DNA from: Lachnospiraceae bacterium
Lineage (GTDB): Bacteria; Bacillota; Clostridia; Lachnospirales; Lachnospiraceae
Length of the DNA stretch: 64,000 bases
Reading direction: 5' to 3'
Assembly: GCA_017427775.1 (NCBI GenBank)
Contig: JAFRSD010000035.1
Span: 1 to 64,000 of the forward strand
In this document: positions 27,241-36,073 of the stretch, one piece after another
How positions within the stretch are numbered: the stretch's first letter is position 1
How the letters are laid out: each line of letters starts with the position of its first letter
Notes under the pieces: generated by a model
Told to the model about the DNA's origin: nothing
Database searches by the model: none
Seen by the model: only the letters and a program-made list of their open reading frames with translations
Translations under genes and position numbers: made by a program

Positions 27241-28224
27241 GTGAAAACAATCCGGGAACATATCAAAAACGGTACATTTGCCTCCTGTTACCTCTTGTAC
27301 GGCAAGGAAAAGTATCTGATCCGGCTGAATGAAACGAAGCTGATCAATGCCATTGCCGGTGATGGCGACTCCATGAATTTCAATCAATACCGAAACGCGG
27401 GAATCGATGTGAACGAAGTCAGATCGGTTGCTGATACTGTGCCTTTTTTCGCTGAAAGAAGGCTTATTTCGGTTAAGGACAGCGGCTGGTTTAAAGGCAA
27501 ATGCGAACTGGCTTCCTTTATTCCCGAAATGCCCCCGACAACCGTAATTCTGTTCGTTGAGTCCGACGTGGATAAGTCGTCGGAAATGTATAAGGCCGTA
27601 AAGGAATACGGCTATGTATGCGAGATCAACGGAATGTCGGATGAAGATCTGCGTCTTTTCATCGGTTCGTATTTTAAAAAGCAGGGACTCGGGATCACCG
27701 CCTCTGACGCGGATTTCCTTACGGAGCGTGTCGGTACGGATATGAACCGTCTCACGACCGAAATGGAGAAGCTTTCCGCATATTGTAACGGGACAGGCGT
27801 CGTCACGCGGGAAGATATCATAAAGTGTGCCTTTCCGATCCCGGAGGGACAGATCTTCGCGATGATGGATGCGATCATCAATGACGAGCGCGGTAAAGCT
27901 GTTGCGTTATATTCGGAACTGCTTTCGGCGCAGGAGAAACCGCTTCGTATTTTATATATGCTCACAAACAACTTCTACAGTTTCTATAAAACCCTTTGTT
28001 TCGCGGATGCCGGCATGTCTGCGGACGAAATCGCGGCAAGACTCGGACTTCGTCCATTTGCCGTCAAGAAATTTCTGCGGCGCAGAAAGAACTGGTCTTT
28101 TGCCAAGGTACTGCAGGCCGTCGAGGACGGAAATGACATGGAAAGAAGAGTCAAATCCGGCGATCTCGAGGAGCATATGGCAGTAGAATCCTTCCTGTTC
28201 CGGTATACGACCGAAGTGGGATGA
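27241..28224 (+). CDS. holA: DNA polymerase III delta subunit
   Basis: HolA is the clamp-loader subunit that opens the sliding clamp. The 327-residue protein has the family N-terminus (CYLLYGKEKYLIR), the acidic middle TTVILFVESDVDK and the conserved C-terminal collar region. The start is GTG at 27241, 5 bases after GGAGG. In many Clostridia rpsT follows holA, but here rny comes next. It is probably co-transcribed with pssA. Confidence 0.88.
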   Translation: MKTIREHIKNGTFASCYLLYGKEKYLIRLNETKLINAIAGDGDSMNFNQYRNAGIDVNEVRSVADTVPFFAERRLISVKDSGWFKGKCELASFIPEMPPTTVILFVESDVDKSSEMYKAVKEYGYVCEINGMSDEDLRLFIGSYFKKQGLGITASDADFLTERVGTDMNRLTTEMEKLSAYCNGTGVVTREDIIKCAFPIPEGQIFAMMDAIINDERGKAVALYSELLSAQEKPLRILYMLTNNFYSFYKTLCFADAGMSADEIAARLGLRPFAVKKFLRRRKNWSFAKVLQAVEDGNDMERRVKSGDLEEHMAVESFLFRYTTEVG

Positions 28225-28286
28225 GAGAGGTCCTTGAGTCATCTTATTTACCCCATTCAGCATTCTATTTTTGTAGAATTTATGTG

Positions 28287-28315
28287 TTGACAATTGCAGG
28301 CTTTTCATATAAGAT
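28287..28315 (+). promoter_or_regulatory. rny promoter
   Basis: TTGACA, 17 bases, TAAGAT, about 50 bases before the rny start. Confidence 0.75.
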
Positions 28316-28365
28316 AGATGTGTTGAATTTTGCAATTTGAAAATTTAATATATCGGAGGTGCTCT

Positions 28366-29952
28366 ATGGGCGAGATTGCTCTTGAATTTGCAATCCTTGC
28401 TGTCGTAGTTGCAGCCCTGGTGGTCGGAATTCTCGTGTTCATCATTACGAAGAACGCAACGAGAAAGAGCTGTGAAAAGCATTATGAAGAAACGGTCGGA
28501 ACTGCCGAGAAGCAGGCCAAGGACATTCTTGATAAGGCACAGAAGGAAGCAGTAAAGACTGCGGAATCCACCAGAAAAGAAGCTCTCCTTCAGGCGAAGG
28601 AAGAGAATCTCAAGGCGAAGAACGAACTCGACAGAGAGATCAAGGAACGCAGAGCTGAGGTACAGTCTTATGAAAGACGTGTTACTCAGAAAGAAGAGAA
28701 TCTGGACCGAAAGATTGAAGTTCTTGAGAAGAAAGAAGCACGGATGAATCAAAAGGAATCGGAACTGGATGCCAAAATCGCAGAGGCTGACTCGTTCCGT
28801 GAACGCCAGATTCAGGAGCTCGAACGCATCTCGGGACTTACCTCTGATAAAGCTAAAGAATATCTGCTTGAAACTGTTAAAAATGATGTGAAGCATGACA
28901 CCGCTGTGATGATCAAGGAGATGGAAGCCGAGGCTAAGCTTACTGCCGATAAGAAGGCAAAGGAGCTGATTGTCGGTGCCATCCAGAAATGCGCGGCGGA
29001 CCACGTATCGGAAGCAGCCATTTCGGTTGTGCAGCTTCCGAATGATGAGATGAAAGGTCGTATCATCGGTCGGGAAGGTCGGAACATCCGTACCATTGAG
29101 ACCCTTACCGGGATTGAATTGATCATAGATGATACGCCCGAGGCGGTTATCCTGTCCGGGTTTGATCCGATCCGCCGTGAGATCGCGCGGATCGCTCTCG
29201 AGAAACTCATTGTTGACGGCCGTATTCATCCGGCCCGCATTGAGGAAATGGTGGACAAGGCACAAAGAGAAGTGGAGAATATCATTCGGGAGGAAGGCGA
29301 AGCTGCTGTTCTTAAGACCGGCGTGCACGGTCTGCATCCCGAGATTGTTCGTCTGCTCGGCCGTATGAAGTATCGTACGAGCTATGGTCAGAATGCTCTG
29401 AAGCATTCCATCGAAGTATCCATTCTTTCCGGTCTTCTTGCCGGCGAGATGGGCGCAGACGTTCGTCTTGCAAAACGTGCGGGACTTCTTCATGATATCG
29501 GTAAAGCCGTTGACCATGAAATGGAAGGAACCCACGTACAGATCGGTGTTGACATTTGTAAGAAATACAAGGAAAGCCCGATCATCATCAATGCAGTTGC
29601 CGCACATCACGGTGATGAAGAGTTCAAGTCTCTGATCGCCTGCATTGTTCAGGCTGCCGATACGATCAGCGCAGCCCGTCCGGGTGCAAGAAGAGAGACG
29701 CTTGATACTTACACCAACAGATTAAAACAGTTAGAAGATATTGCAAACAGCTTTAAAGGAGTCGATAAATCTTTCGCAATTCAGGCAGGCCGTGAGGTCC
29801 GCGTCATGGTTGTTCCCGAGCAGGTCAGCGATGACGATATGGTGCTTATGGCCAGAGATCTTTCCAAGAAGATCGAGTCAGAGCTTGAATATCCCGGTCA
29901 GATTAAGATCAATATCATCCGGGAGTCCAGAGTCACGGATTATGCAAAATAA
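28366..29952 (+). CDS. rny: Ribonuclease Y
   Basis: RNase Y is the membrane-bound endoribonuclease that starts mRNA decay in many Firmicutes. The 528-residue protein has an N-terminal membrane helix (about 5-28), a long Lys/Glu coiled coil (about 40-170), a KH domain ([12 protein letters not shown] near 231-242) and an HD domain ([12 protein letters not shown] near 373). The ATG at 28366 follows CGGAGGT. It is normal length and ends at a strong terminator. Confidence 0.97.
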   Translation: MGEIALEFAILAVVVAALVVGILVFIITKNATRKSCEKHYEETVGTAEKQAKDILDKAQKEAVKTAESTRKEALLQAKEENLKAKNELDREIKERRAEVQSYERRVTQKEENLDRKIEVLEKKEARMNQKESELDAKIAEADSFRERQIQELERISGLTSDKAKEYLLETVKNDVKHDTAVMIKEMEAEAKLTADKKAKELIVGAIQKCAADHVSEAAISVVQLPNDEMKGRIIGREGRNIRTIETLTGIELIIDDTPEAVILSGFDPIRREIARIALEKLIVDGRIHPARIEEMVDKAQREVENIIREEGEAAVLKTGVHGLHPEIVRLLGRMKYRTSYGQNALKHSIEVSILSGLLAGEMGADVRLAKRAGLLHDIGKAVDHEMEGTHVQIGVDICKKYKESPIIINAVAAHHGDEEFKSLIACIVQAADTISAARPGARRETLDTYTNRLKQLEDIANSFKGVDKSFAIQAGREVRVMVVPEQVSDDDMVLMARDLSKKIESELEYPGQIKINIIRESRVTDYAK

Positions 29953-29960
29953 GAGATGTG

Positions 29961-29994
29961 AAAACGGGTCGTTTCAAACGGCCCGTTTTCTGTT
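29961..29994 (+). terminator. rny terminator
   Basis: A 12-bp stem (29961-29972 with 29978-29989, one G-T pair), 5-base loop, followed by CTGTTTC. Confidence 0.75.
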
Positions 29995-30063
29995 TCCCGC
30001 AGACACTATGCAAGTTGCCGCAAAGGAGCGTTGTTCCGAAAGAAAAATGTTGCATTTTTGCGC

Positions 30064-30092
30064 TTGTTTTTTAGCGGTCTATCGTATATAAT
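30064..30092 (+). promoter_or_regulatory. Promoter of the aspartate aminotransferase-proC unit
   Basis: TTGTTT, 17 bases, TATAAT. Confidence 0.65.
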
Positions 30093-30100
30093 ACTGAATT

Positions 30101-30122
30101 GATTGTAGACATGTATACAATC
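30101..30122 (+). promoter_or_regulatory. 22-bp near-perfect palindrome, likely repressor operator
   Basis: Arms GATTGTA and TACAATC are separated by 8 bases centred on ACATGT; 10 of 11 base pairs are symmetric. It begins 9 bases after the -10 hexamer, so it covers the transcription start and first turn of the message. Its TTGTA...TACAA form resembles operators of GntR-family repressors. No such repressor gene is in the window. Confidence 0.65.
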
Positions 30123-30148
30123 TAAGAAAATGCAGGAGATTAAGAGTT

Positions 30149-31348
30149 ATGTCTTTAGAGTTGTCGAAAAAGGGACTTTCCGTAAAACCTTCCTCTACGC
30201 TTGCCATTACCGCTAAGGCGAAAGAGCTTCGTGCTTCGGGTATCGATGTTGTCGGCTTCGGTGCCGGAGAACCCGACTTTGCTACGCCGGATAATATCTG
30301 CCGCGCCGCGATCGACGCGATCGAAACCGGCTTTACAAAGTATACTGCGGCTGCAGGAACGCCGGAACTTCGTAAAGCTGTAAGCGACAAGTTTAAGAAG
30401 GTCAACAAGCTTCCTTACGAGCCTGAACAGGTTATCATCAGCAACGGAGGAAAGCATGCTCTTACCAATATATTTGAAGCCATTATCAATCCCGGCGATG
30501 AAGTGATCATTCCCGCGCCTTTCTGGCTCAGCTATCCCGAGATTGTGAAGCTTGCTGGCGGTGTTCCGGTATTCGTTAACTGCGATGCTTCCGATGCGTA
30601 CAAGATCACGGCGGAGAAGCTTGCCGCAGCCTGTAACGAGAAGACGAAGGCATTTGTCCTCAATTCCCCGAGCAACCCGACCGGTATGGTATACTCGAAG
30701 GAGGAACTGACCGCACTTGCCAAAGTAATCGTAGAGAAGGATATTTATGTTATCTCCGACGAGATTTATGAATACCTTACCTATGACAATACTGAGGTTG
30801 TCAGCATCGGTTCTCTCGGCGAGGATATCTTTAAACACACGATCACCTGCAACGGTATGGCGAAGAGCTATTCGATGACTGGCTGGAGAATCGGTTACAC
30901 CGGAGCTCCGCTCAATGTGGCAAAGGTTATGGCAGGCATTCAGAGCCACCAGACCAGCAACCCGAACTCCATTGCGCAGAAGGCTTCCTACGAGGCACTT
31001 ACGGGCCCGCAGGATTCCGTTCCGATGATGAGAGAGCAGTTTGACCGCAGACGTGTTTATATGTGTGACCGTATCAACGCGATGCCGCATGTCAGCGCGA
31101 TCCGTCCGAACGGCGCGTTTTACACATTTGTCGACATCTCCGAGGCTCTGCGGATGTCCTATAAGGGCAAGAAGATTGAGACCTGTGCGGAGTTCGCAAG
31201 AATTCTGATCGATGATTATAATACGGCTGTTATTCCGTGCGCAGACTTCGGCGCACCGGACCACATCCGCCTTTCCTATGCGATCGGCCTGGAGCAGATC
31301 AAGAAGGGGCTTGACCGTATTGAATCCTTCCTGAAGGCTTTGGAGTAA
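30149..31348 (+). CDS. Class I aminotransferase, aspartate aminotransferase type
   Basis: This 399-residue PLP enzyme belongs to the AspB/AT-Ib group that transfers the amino group of aspartate to 2-oxoglutarate. It shows NSPSNPTG (near 169-176), VISDEIYEYLTYD and the PLP lysine (about 238) in MAKSYSMTGWRIGY. Related members act on prephenate or other acids, so substrate preference is uncertain. A palindromic operator lies at its promoter. proC follows after 22 bases. Confidence 0.88.
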   Translation: MSLELSKKGLSVKPSSTLAITAKAKELRASGIDVVGFGAGEPDFATPDNICRAAIDAIETGFTKYTAAAGTPELRKAVSDKFKKVNKLPYEPEQVIISNGGKHALTNIFEAIINPGDEVIIPAPFWLSYPEIVKLAGGVPVFVNCDASDAYKITAEKLAAACNEKTKAFVLNSPSNPTGMVYSKEELTALAKVIVEKDIYVISDEIYEYLTYDNTEVVSIGSLGEDIFKHTITCNGMAKSYSMTGWRIGYTGAPLNVAKVMAGIQSHQTSNPNSIAQKASYEALTGPQDSVPMMREQFDRRRVYMCDRINAMPHVSAIRPNGAFYTFVDISEALRMSYKGKKIETCAEFARILIDDYNTAVIPCADFGAPDHIRLSYAIGLEQIKKGLDRIESFLKALE

Positions 31349-31370
31349 GATTTAAAAAAGGGGGTACATT

Positions 31371-32180
31371 ATGAGTACTATCGGATTTTTCGGAGCCGGC
31401 AATATGGGACTTCCGTTTATCAAGGCCGCTGTGAAGCTGCTTGGTGCGGAGGAGACCGGTTTCTTTGAAAAGAGCAACGAGCGTGCGGAATACGTAAGCA
31501 TTCTTACTGCTTCCAAGCGTTATGAAAGCGAAGCGGAGCTTGTAAAGGACTGCCGCTATATCCTTTTTGCGGTAAAGCCGCAGGTTGCGCCTGTCGTATT
31601 TGAGGCGATTGCGCCGCATATTACGGCTGAGAACCGCTTCATCACGATTATGGCAGGTATTTCCACCGACACGATCCGAGAAGCGCTTCATACCGATGTG
31701 CCGATCATCCGGCTGATGCCCAATACGCCCGCAATGGTTTCCGAAGGTATGACCTGCCGCAGTCTTTCCGGCTGTGATGAGGATTCTGCCGAAGCCAAAT
31801 TCGTCGAGACCCTCGTATGTTCCTTCGGCCGCATGGTAACGCTTCCCGAGAAACTGATGAGCGCTGCGGTTTGCGCGAACGGAAGCTCGCCCGCATACGT
31901 TTATATGTTTATCGAAGCACTTGCGGATTCGGTTGTAAAATACGGCATCCAGCGTGATACGGCTTATGTGCTTGCCGCACAGACCGTACTCGGCGCGGCG
32001 AAGATGGTACTGGAGACCGGCGAACATCCCGGCAAGCTGAAGGACAATGTCTGCAGTCCCGGAGGAACGACGATCGCAGCGGTTGCCGCACTCGAAGAAG
32101 CAGGTTTCCGCAATGCCGTTATGAAGGCGACCGACGCCTGTTTTGCGAAGAGCCAGGAACTCGGCGGAAACAAGAAATAA
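31371..32180 (+). CDS. proC: Pyrroline-5-carboxylate reductase
   Basis: ProC makes proline from pyrroline-5-carboxylate with NAD(P)H. The 269-residue protein begins with the Rossmann motif IGFFGAGNMG (4-13), contains VKPQ and RLMPNTPA and ends with the family block NVCSPGGTTIAAVAALEEAGFR. It has an AAAAGGGGG ribosome site. proA and proB are not in the window. Co-transcription with the aminotransferase would put it under the same operator. Confidence 0.95.
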   Translation: MSTIGFFGAGNMGLPFIKAAVKLLGAEETGFFEKSNERAEYVSILTASKRYESEAELVKDCRYILFAVKPQVAPVVFEAIAPHITAENRFITIMAGISTDTIREALHTDVPIIRLMPNTPAMVSEGMTCRSLSGCDEDSAEAKFVETLVCSFGRMVTLPEKLMSAAVCANGSSPAYVYMFIEALADSVVKYGIQRDTAYVLAAQTVLGAAKMVLETGEHPGKLKDNVCSPGGTTIAAVAALEEAGFRNAVMKATDACFAKSQELGGNKK

Positions 32181-32181
32181 C

Positions 32182-32210
32182 TTGCATAACATTTTGCTAT
32201 CGTTTATACT
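32182..32210 (+). promoter_or_regulatory. Promoter directly upstream of a terminator-like hairpin, toward pdp
   Basis: TTGCAT, 17 bases, TATACT. The expected start site falls at about 32217, the first base of the hairpin at 32217-32241, so transcripts from it would begin with that hairpin and a U-run. Confidence 0.6.
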
Positions 32211-32216
32211 TTTTAC

Positions 32217-32246
32217 AGGCCTTCCCATCGAGGGAAGGCCTTTTTT
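32217..32246 (+). terminator. proC terminator / leader hairpin of pdp
   Basis: A perfect 10-bp stem (32217-32226 with 32232-32241), 5-base loop, then TTTTTT (32241-32246). It has full intrinsic-terminator form. Confidence 0.85.
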
Positions 32247-32291
32247 GTAATCATTTGAGGTGTTAAATACTGCTCTGCGGGAGGGCCTGTC

Positions 32292-33617
32292 ATGAATATG
32301 TATGATATCATCACGAAGAAGAAACACGGCGATGTGCTGACGGATGAGGAGATCGCGTACGTGGTATCCGGTTTTACGGAAGGAAGCATTCCGGATTACC
32401 AGGTTTCCGCGCTTCTGATGGCGATCTGCTTAAAGGGAATGAACATCCGTGAGACATCCACGCTGACGCTTTGTATGCGGGACAGCGGTTCGGTTATGGA
32501 TCTTTCGTCTATCCCGGGGCTGAAAGCCGATAAACACAGTACCGGCGGTGTCGGAGACAAGGTTTCGCTGATTGTAGGACCTATGGTTGCCGCATTGGGC
32601 GTTCCCGTTGCGAAGATGTCCGGACGAGGACTGGGCCATACCGGCGGAACGATCGATAAGCTGGAGAGCATTCCCGGATTTCGTACCGATATCAGCAATG
32701 AGCGTTTCCTTGACAATGTGAAGAGCATAGGTCTTGCCATCGTCGGCCAGACGGCAGATCTTGCGCCGGCAGATAAGAAACTCTATGCTTTGCGGGACGT
32801 TACGGCGACCGTCGATAACATCTCCCTGATTGCTTCAAGCATTATGAGTAAGAAGCTTGCGTCGGGATCCGATGTCATCGTGCTTGATGTAACTGTCGGA
32901 AGCGGTGCGTTCATGAAGACGCTTGAAGACGCGAAGAAACTTGCAGAAGTGATGGTTCAGATCGGTACCGTTGCCGGTAAGAAGGTTTATGCCGTAATAT
33001 CCGATATGAACCAGGTACTCGGACAAAGTGTCGGCAATTCCCTTGAAGTGATCGAAGCCGTGAAAGCGCTGCACGGGGAAGCAGAAGAGGATCTTATGGA
33101 GGCGTGCTTTGTTATCGCCGGACTGATGCTTGTCGGCTGCGGTAAGGCCGGTGATCTGGCGGAAGCAAAGAAGCTTCTTAAAGGTGTGATCAGAGACGGC
33201 AGCGCATATCGAAAATTCCTTGCATTTGTTGAAGCCCAGGGCGGAGATACCGGTTATATCGAAGATACGGACCGCTTTACGAAAGCGCGCTTTGAAAGAT
33301 TTGTGAAGGCGAAAACCGCGGGAACTGTGGCAACGGTCGACGCGGAACGGATCGGAAGAGTTTCCGTGATACTCGGCGCGGGCCGCGAAACGAAGAATGC
33401 ACCGATCGATATGAGCGCCGGCATCCATAACTTCTGTAAGGTCGGAGATACCTTTAATGAGGGCGATACGCTTGCTGTGCTTTATACGAATAAGGAATCC
33501 GTTCTGGATGAAGCGGAACGGCTGTATCATAACGCATACACGATTTCCGAGGGGACTGTTCCGAAACTGACCACAATATATGGGTTTGTGGATGCGGACG
33601 GATTCCATACGCTATAA
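32292..33617 (+). CDS. pdp: Pyrimidine-nucleoside phosphorylase
   Basis: This enzyme cleaves uridine and thymidine with phosphate in pyrimidine salvage. The 441-residue protein has the family signature region DKHSTGGVGDKVSL (near 83-96) and SGRGLGHTGGT, followed by the helical and C-terminal domains. The ATG at 32292 follows GGGAGGG; a second ATG 6 bases later is possible. It is separated from proC by a terminator and has its own promoter. Confidence 0.94.
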   Translation: MNMYDIITKKKHGDVLTDEEIAYVVSGFTEGSIPDYQVSALLMAICLKGMNIRETSTLTLCMRDSGSVMDLSSIPGLKADKHSTGGVGDKVSLIVGPMVAALGVPVAKMSGRGLGHTGGTIDKLESIPGFRTDISNERFLDNVKSIGLAIVGQTADLAPADKKLYALRDVTATVDNISLIASSIMSKKLASGSDVIVLDVTVGSGAFMKTLEDAKKLAEVMVQIGTVAGKKVYAVISDMNQVLGQSVGNSLEVIEAVKALHGEAEEDLMEACFVIAGLMLVGCGKAGDLAEAKKLLKGVIRDGSAYRKFLAFVEAQGGDTGYIEDTDRFTKARFERFVKAKTAGTVATVDAERIGRVSVILGAGRETKNAPIDMSAGIHNFCKVGDTFNEGDTLAVLYTNKESVLDEAERLYHNAYTISEGTVPKLTTIYGFVDADGFHTL

Positions 33618-33682
33618 CACATGATATTGTGTATTAAACCACAAGAAATAGTGCATAGACAACCGAATAACCATAGATTTTG

Positions 33683-33711
33683 TTGACAACCGCTGTTTTT
33701 TCGTCTATAAT
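33683..33711 (+). promoter_or_regulatory. Consensus promoter of the metallophosphoesterase-scpAB unit
   Basis: TTGACA, 17 bases, TATAAT, an exact sigma-A consensus, 27 bases before the start codon. Confidence 0.85.
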
Positions 33712-33737
33712 GAATCTGTTAGAGGAGGTACTGTATC

Positions 33738-34520
33738 TTGCGATCCTTCGTAACGGAACATTATGAAGCGGACCTTTCCGGCAAGCCTTATTCCGCGAAT
33801 GTCCCCGAAAAGATAGCGGTTGTTTCCGATTTGCACAATACGCTTCACGGGACAAGGAATGAGAAACTGCTTGAGGCAATCCGTTCCGAACAGCCGGATG
33901 TCATTGTGATCCCCGGTGATCTTGTGACGAACGCAAGTAAGAAAAACCGCGTTGCATATACCTTTCTGAAGGATCTTTCCGAACTCGGTATGCCGGTTTA
34001 TTACGGAGTCGGAAATCATGAAGAGAAGTTCCGGAAACGCGACCCGGAACGATTTGAAAAGTACCTCGAGGCAGTAAAGAAGCTCGGAATCATCTATCTT
34101 GACAATGCATTCGCGGAGTATTCCGACGGCGTCTTCTTCGGCGGACTGACCATTCCGTTTGACTGTTATAAAAAAGGACCGCAGATGCATCGCCTGACGA
34201 TCAGGGATGTACATAACTGCATTCCGAATGTGCCGGACGGTTTGCGGTTCGTTATGTGCCACAATCCGGTGTGGTTTCCGGTATATGAAGAGGGCGGGTT
34301 TGACGTCGTATTTTCCGGCCATGTGCACGGAGGGATCATAAGACTGCCGTTCTTTGGCGGGTTGATCTCGCCGCAATGGAAACTGTTTCCGAAATATGAC
34401 GCAGGAAAGTTTGCAATAGGGAACAGCCTGATGTTCGTATCGCGGGGTCTCGGTTCCCACACGATCAGGTTGCGTTTCCGGAATAAGCCGGAATTGATGA
34501 TCGTACACTGTAAGAAATGA
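33738..34520 (+). CDS. Metallophosphoesterase (calcineurin-like, YkuE/LpxH-type fold)
   Basis: The 260-residue protein has the metal-binding motif order of this superfamily: VVSDLHNT (28-35), VIPGDLV (57-63), GVGNHEEKF (about 90-98), CHNP and SGHVHGG. The substrate is unknown; relatives act on phospholipid or nucleotide phosphoesters. The start is TTG at 33738, 8 bases after AGAGGAGGT, since no ATG fits. Its exact-consensus promoter suggests steady, high transcription, and scpA follows by 19 bases. Confidence 0.85.
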   Translation: MRSFVTEHYEADLSGKPYSANVPEKIAVVSDLHNTLHGTRNEKLLEAIRSEQPDVIVIPGDLVTNASKKNRVAYTFLKDLSELGMPVYYGVGNHEEKFRKRDPERFEKYLEAVKKLGIIYLDNAFAEYSDGVFFGGLTIPFDCYKKGPQMHRLTIRDVHNCIPNVPDGLRFVMCHNPVWFPVYEEGGFDVVFSGHVHGGIIRLPFFGGLISPQWKLFPKYDAGKFAIGNSLMFVSRGLGSHTIRLRFRNKPELMIVHCKK

Positions 34521-34539
34521 CATTGAGAAGGAGGTAAGC

Positions 34540-35313
34540 ATGGATCTTTCGTTTAAACTCGAAGCATTTGAAGGCCCGTTAGACCTGCTTTTGCAGCTGA
34601 TCGAAAAGAACAAGGTCAACATTTATGACATTCCGATTGCCATGATTACCGACCAGTATATGGAAGTTCTCAATGAGCTGAAACAGTATCCGATGGACAA
34701 TATGAGCGAGTTCCTCGTGATGGCGGCAACGCTTCTTCGCATCAAGTCGCAGATGTTATTGCCGGCTCCTGTTACGGAGAACGAAGAGGAAGTCGATCCC
34801 CGTACCGAACTCGTCGAGAAGCTGCTGGAATACAAGATGTATAAGTATGCCGCTACGGAGCTTAAGGACCGCCGGATTGACGCTTCCAAGCACTTATATA
34901 AGAAGGAAACCCTTCCGAAAGAAGTGGCTGATTTCCGCGAAGAGATTTCCGCGGAGGAAGTTGTCGGTGATATGACGCTCAATAAGCTGCAGGACATTTT
35001 CCGTGATATCATGAAGCGTCAGTCCGACAAGATCGACCCGATCCGCAGCCGTTTCGGAAAGATCGAGAAGGAAGAAGTCAACTTCAAGGAAAAGGTGATG
35101 GCAATCCAGGAATACGGACTGTCGCACCGCAAGTTCAGTTTCCGCAGACTGCTCGGCAAGGCCGTTGACAAGATCGAACTGATCGTAACGTTCCTCGGCA
35201 TCCTCGAGCTGATCCATATGGGACGCGTATGCATCCGTCAGGCGGGACTTTTTGACGATATCGAAGTGGAATACCTGGCTTCGGACGTTGTTCCGATCGA
35301 AGCCTTTTCATAG
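34540..35313 (+). CDS. scpA: Segregation and condensation protein A
   Basis: ScpA is the kleisin that bridges the SMC dimer in chromosome condensation. The 257-residue protein has the N-terminal FEGPLDLLLQLIEKNKVNIYDI signature split as FEGPLDLLL (8-16) and KNKVNIYDI (23-31), and a C-terminal winged-helix region. The ribosome site GAAGGAGG is strong. scpB follows 9 bases later. Confidence 0.95.
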   Translation: MDLSFKLEAFEGPLDLLLQLIEKNKVNIYDIPIAMITDQYMEVLNELKQYPMDNMSEFLVMAATLLRIKSQMLLPAPVTENEEEVDPRTELVEKLLEYKMYKYAATELKDRRIDASKHLYKKETLPKEVADFREEISAEEVVGDMTLNKLQDIFRDIMKRQSDKIDPIRSRFGKIEKEEVNFKEKVMAIQEYGLSHRKFSFRRLLGKAVDKIELIVTFLGILELIHMGRVCIRQAGLFDDIEVEYLASDVVPIEAFS

Positions 35314-35322
35314 GAGTTTATT

Positions 35323-35880
35323 GTGGATAGAGAAGAGAAGAAAGCCGCTCTTGAGGCGATTCTTTTTACGATGGGTAATGCCGTGGAGACGGAACGTATG
35401 GCTGCCGCGCTGGAGATCCCGGTTGAAGAGCTTCACGAACTGATGGCGGAGCTTACCGCATCCTACGAGGATAATACCCACGGCATCATGATCAGCCGTC
35501 TCGGGGACAAATACCAGATGTGCACGAAGGTTTCCCAGTATGAAACGCTCATCAAACTTTGTCATGTACCCGAGAAGCATGTGTTGACCGATACGCTTTT
35601 AGAGACGCTTTCAATCATTGCCTATAAGCAGCCGGTTACGAGAATGGAAGTTGAGAGTATCCGTGGCGTCCGCTGCGATTATGCGATCAATACGCTGATG
35701 GATTATCATCTTGTGTGCGAGCTCGGCCGTCTTGACGCGCCCGGTCGTCCGATCTTATTCGGAACTACCGATGATTTCCTTCGAAGCTTCGGCGTAAGTT
35801 CCCTCGAGGAACTTCCGATCATCAGCACCGAGAAAGTGGAAGAGTTCCGCGAGGAAGCGGAAGCCGTGATCGGCGTATAA
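35323..35880 (+). CDS. scpB: Segregation and condensation protein B
   Basis: ScpB binds ScpA and completes the SMC complex. The 185-residue protein has two winged helices; the block LSIIAYKQPVTRMEVESIRG (near 94-113) is diagnostic. The start is GTG at 35323, with TAGGAG formed across the scpA stop codon. Confidence 0.95.
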   Translation: MDREEKKAALEAILFTMGNAVETERMAAALEIPVEELHELMAELTASYEDNTHGIMISRLGDKYQMCTKVSQYETLIKLCHVPEKHVLTDTLLETLSIIAYKQPVTRMEVESIRGVRCDYAINTLMDYHLVCELGRLDAPGRPILFGTTDDFLRSFGVSSLEELPIISTEKVEEFREEAEAVIGV

Positions 35881-35954
35881 CGGCTTGGAAGCCGCGTTTT
35901 GAAACGCCGGCACCCCGGTAAGACACAATGAGAACTTTTTATTGTCAGTTTTTT

Positions 35955-35985
35955 AAGCAGACGATGTTATGTCGTCTGCTTTTTT
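35955..35985 (+). terminator. scpAB terminator
   Basis: An 11-bp stem (35955-35965 with 35971-35981, one G-T pair), 5-base loop and a T-run. Confidence 0.85.
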
Positions 35986-36011
35986 CGTTACATTTTCACA
36001 CGTCGGACTGG

Positions 36012-36040
36012 TTGCCTTTTCTTTTTTATCGTGCTATAAT
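36012..36040 (+). promoter_or_regulatory. Promoter of the SNF2 gene
   Basis: TTGCCT, 17 bases, TATAAT, 33 bases before the start. Confidence 0.75.
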
Positions 36041-36073
36041 AATCTGTACGGTAAATGGAAAGGAATCGTTTAT

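Noticed and set aside
30043-30059. Inverted repeat AAAAATG-TTG-CATTTTT upstream of the aminotransferase promoter
   Set aside because: Short, AT-only arms are expected by chance in AT-rich spacer and it is not followed by a T-run.
33619-33640. Weak dyad ACACA-N6-TGTGT after pdp
   Set aside because: Five-base arms and no T-run; too weak to call a terminator or operator.
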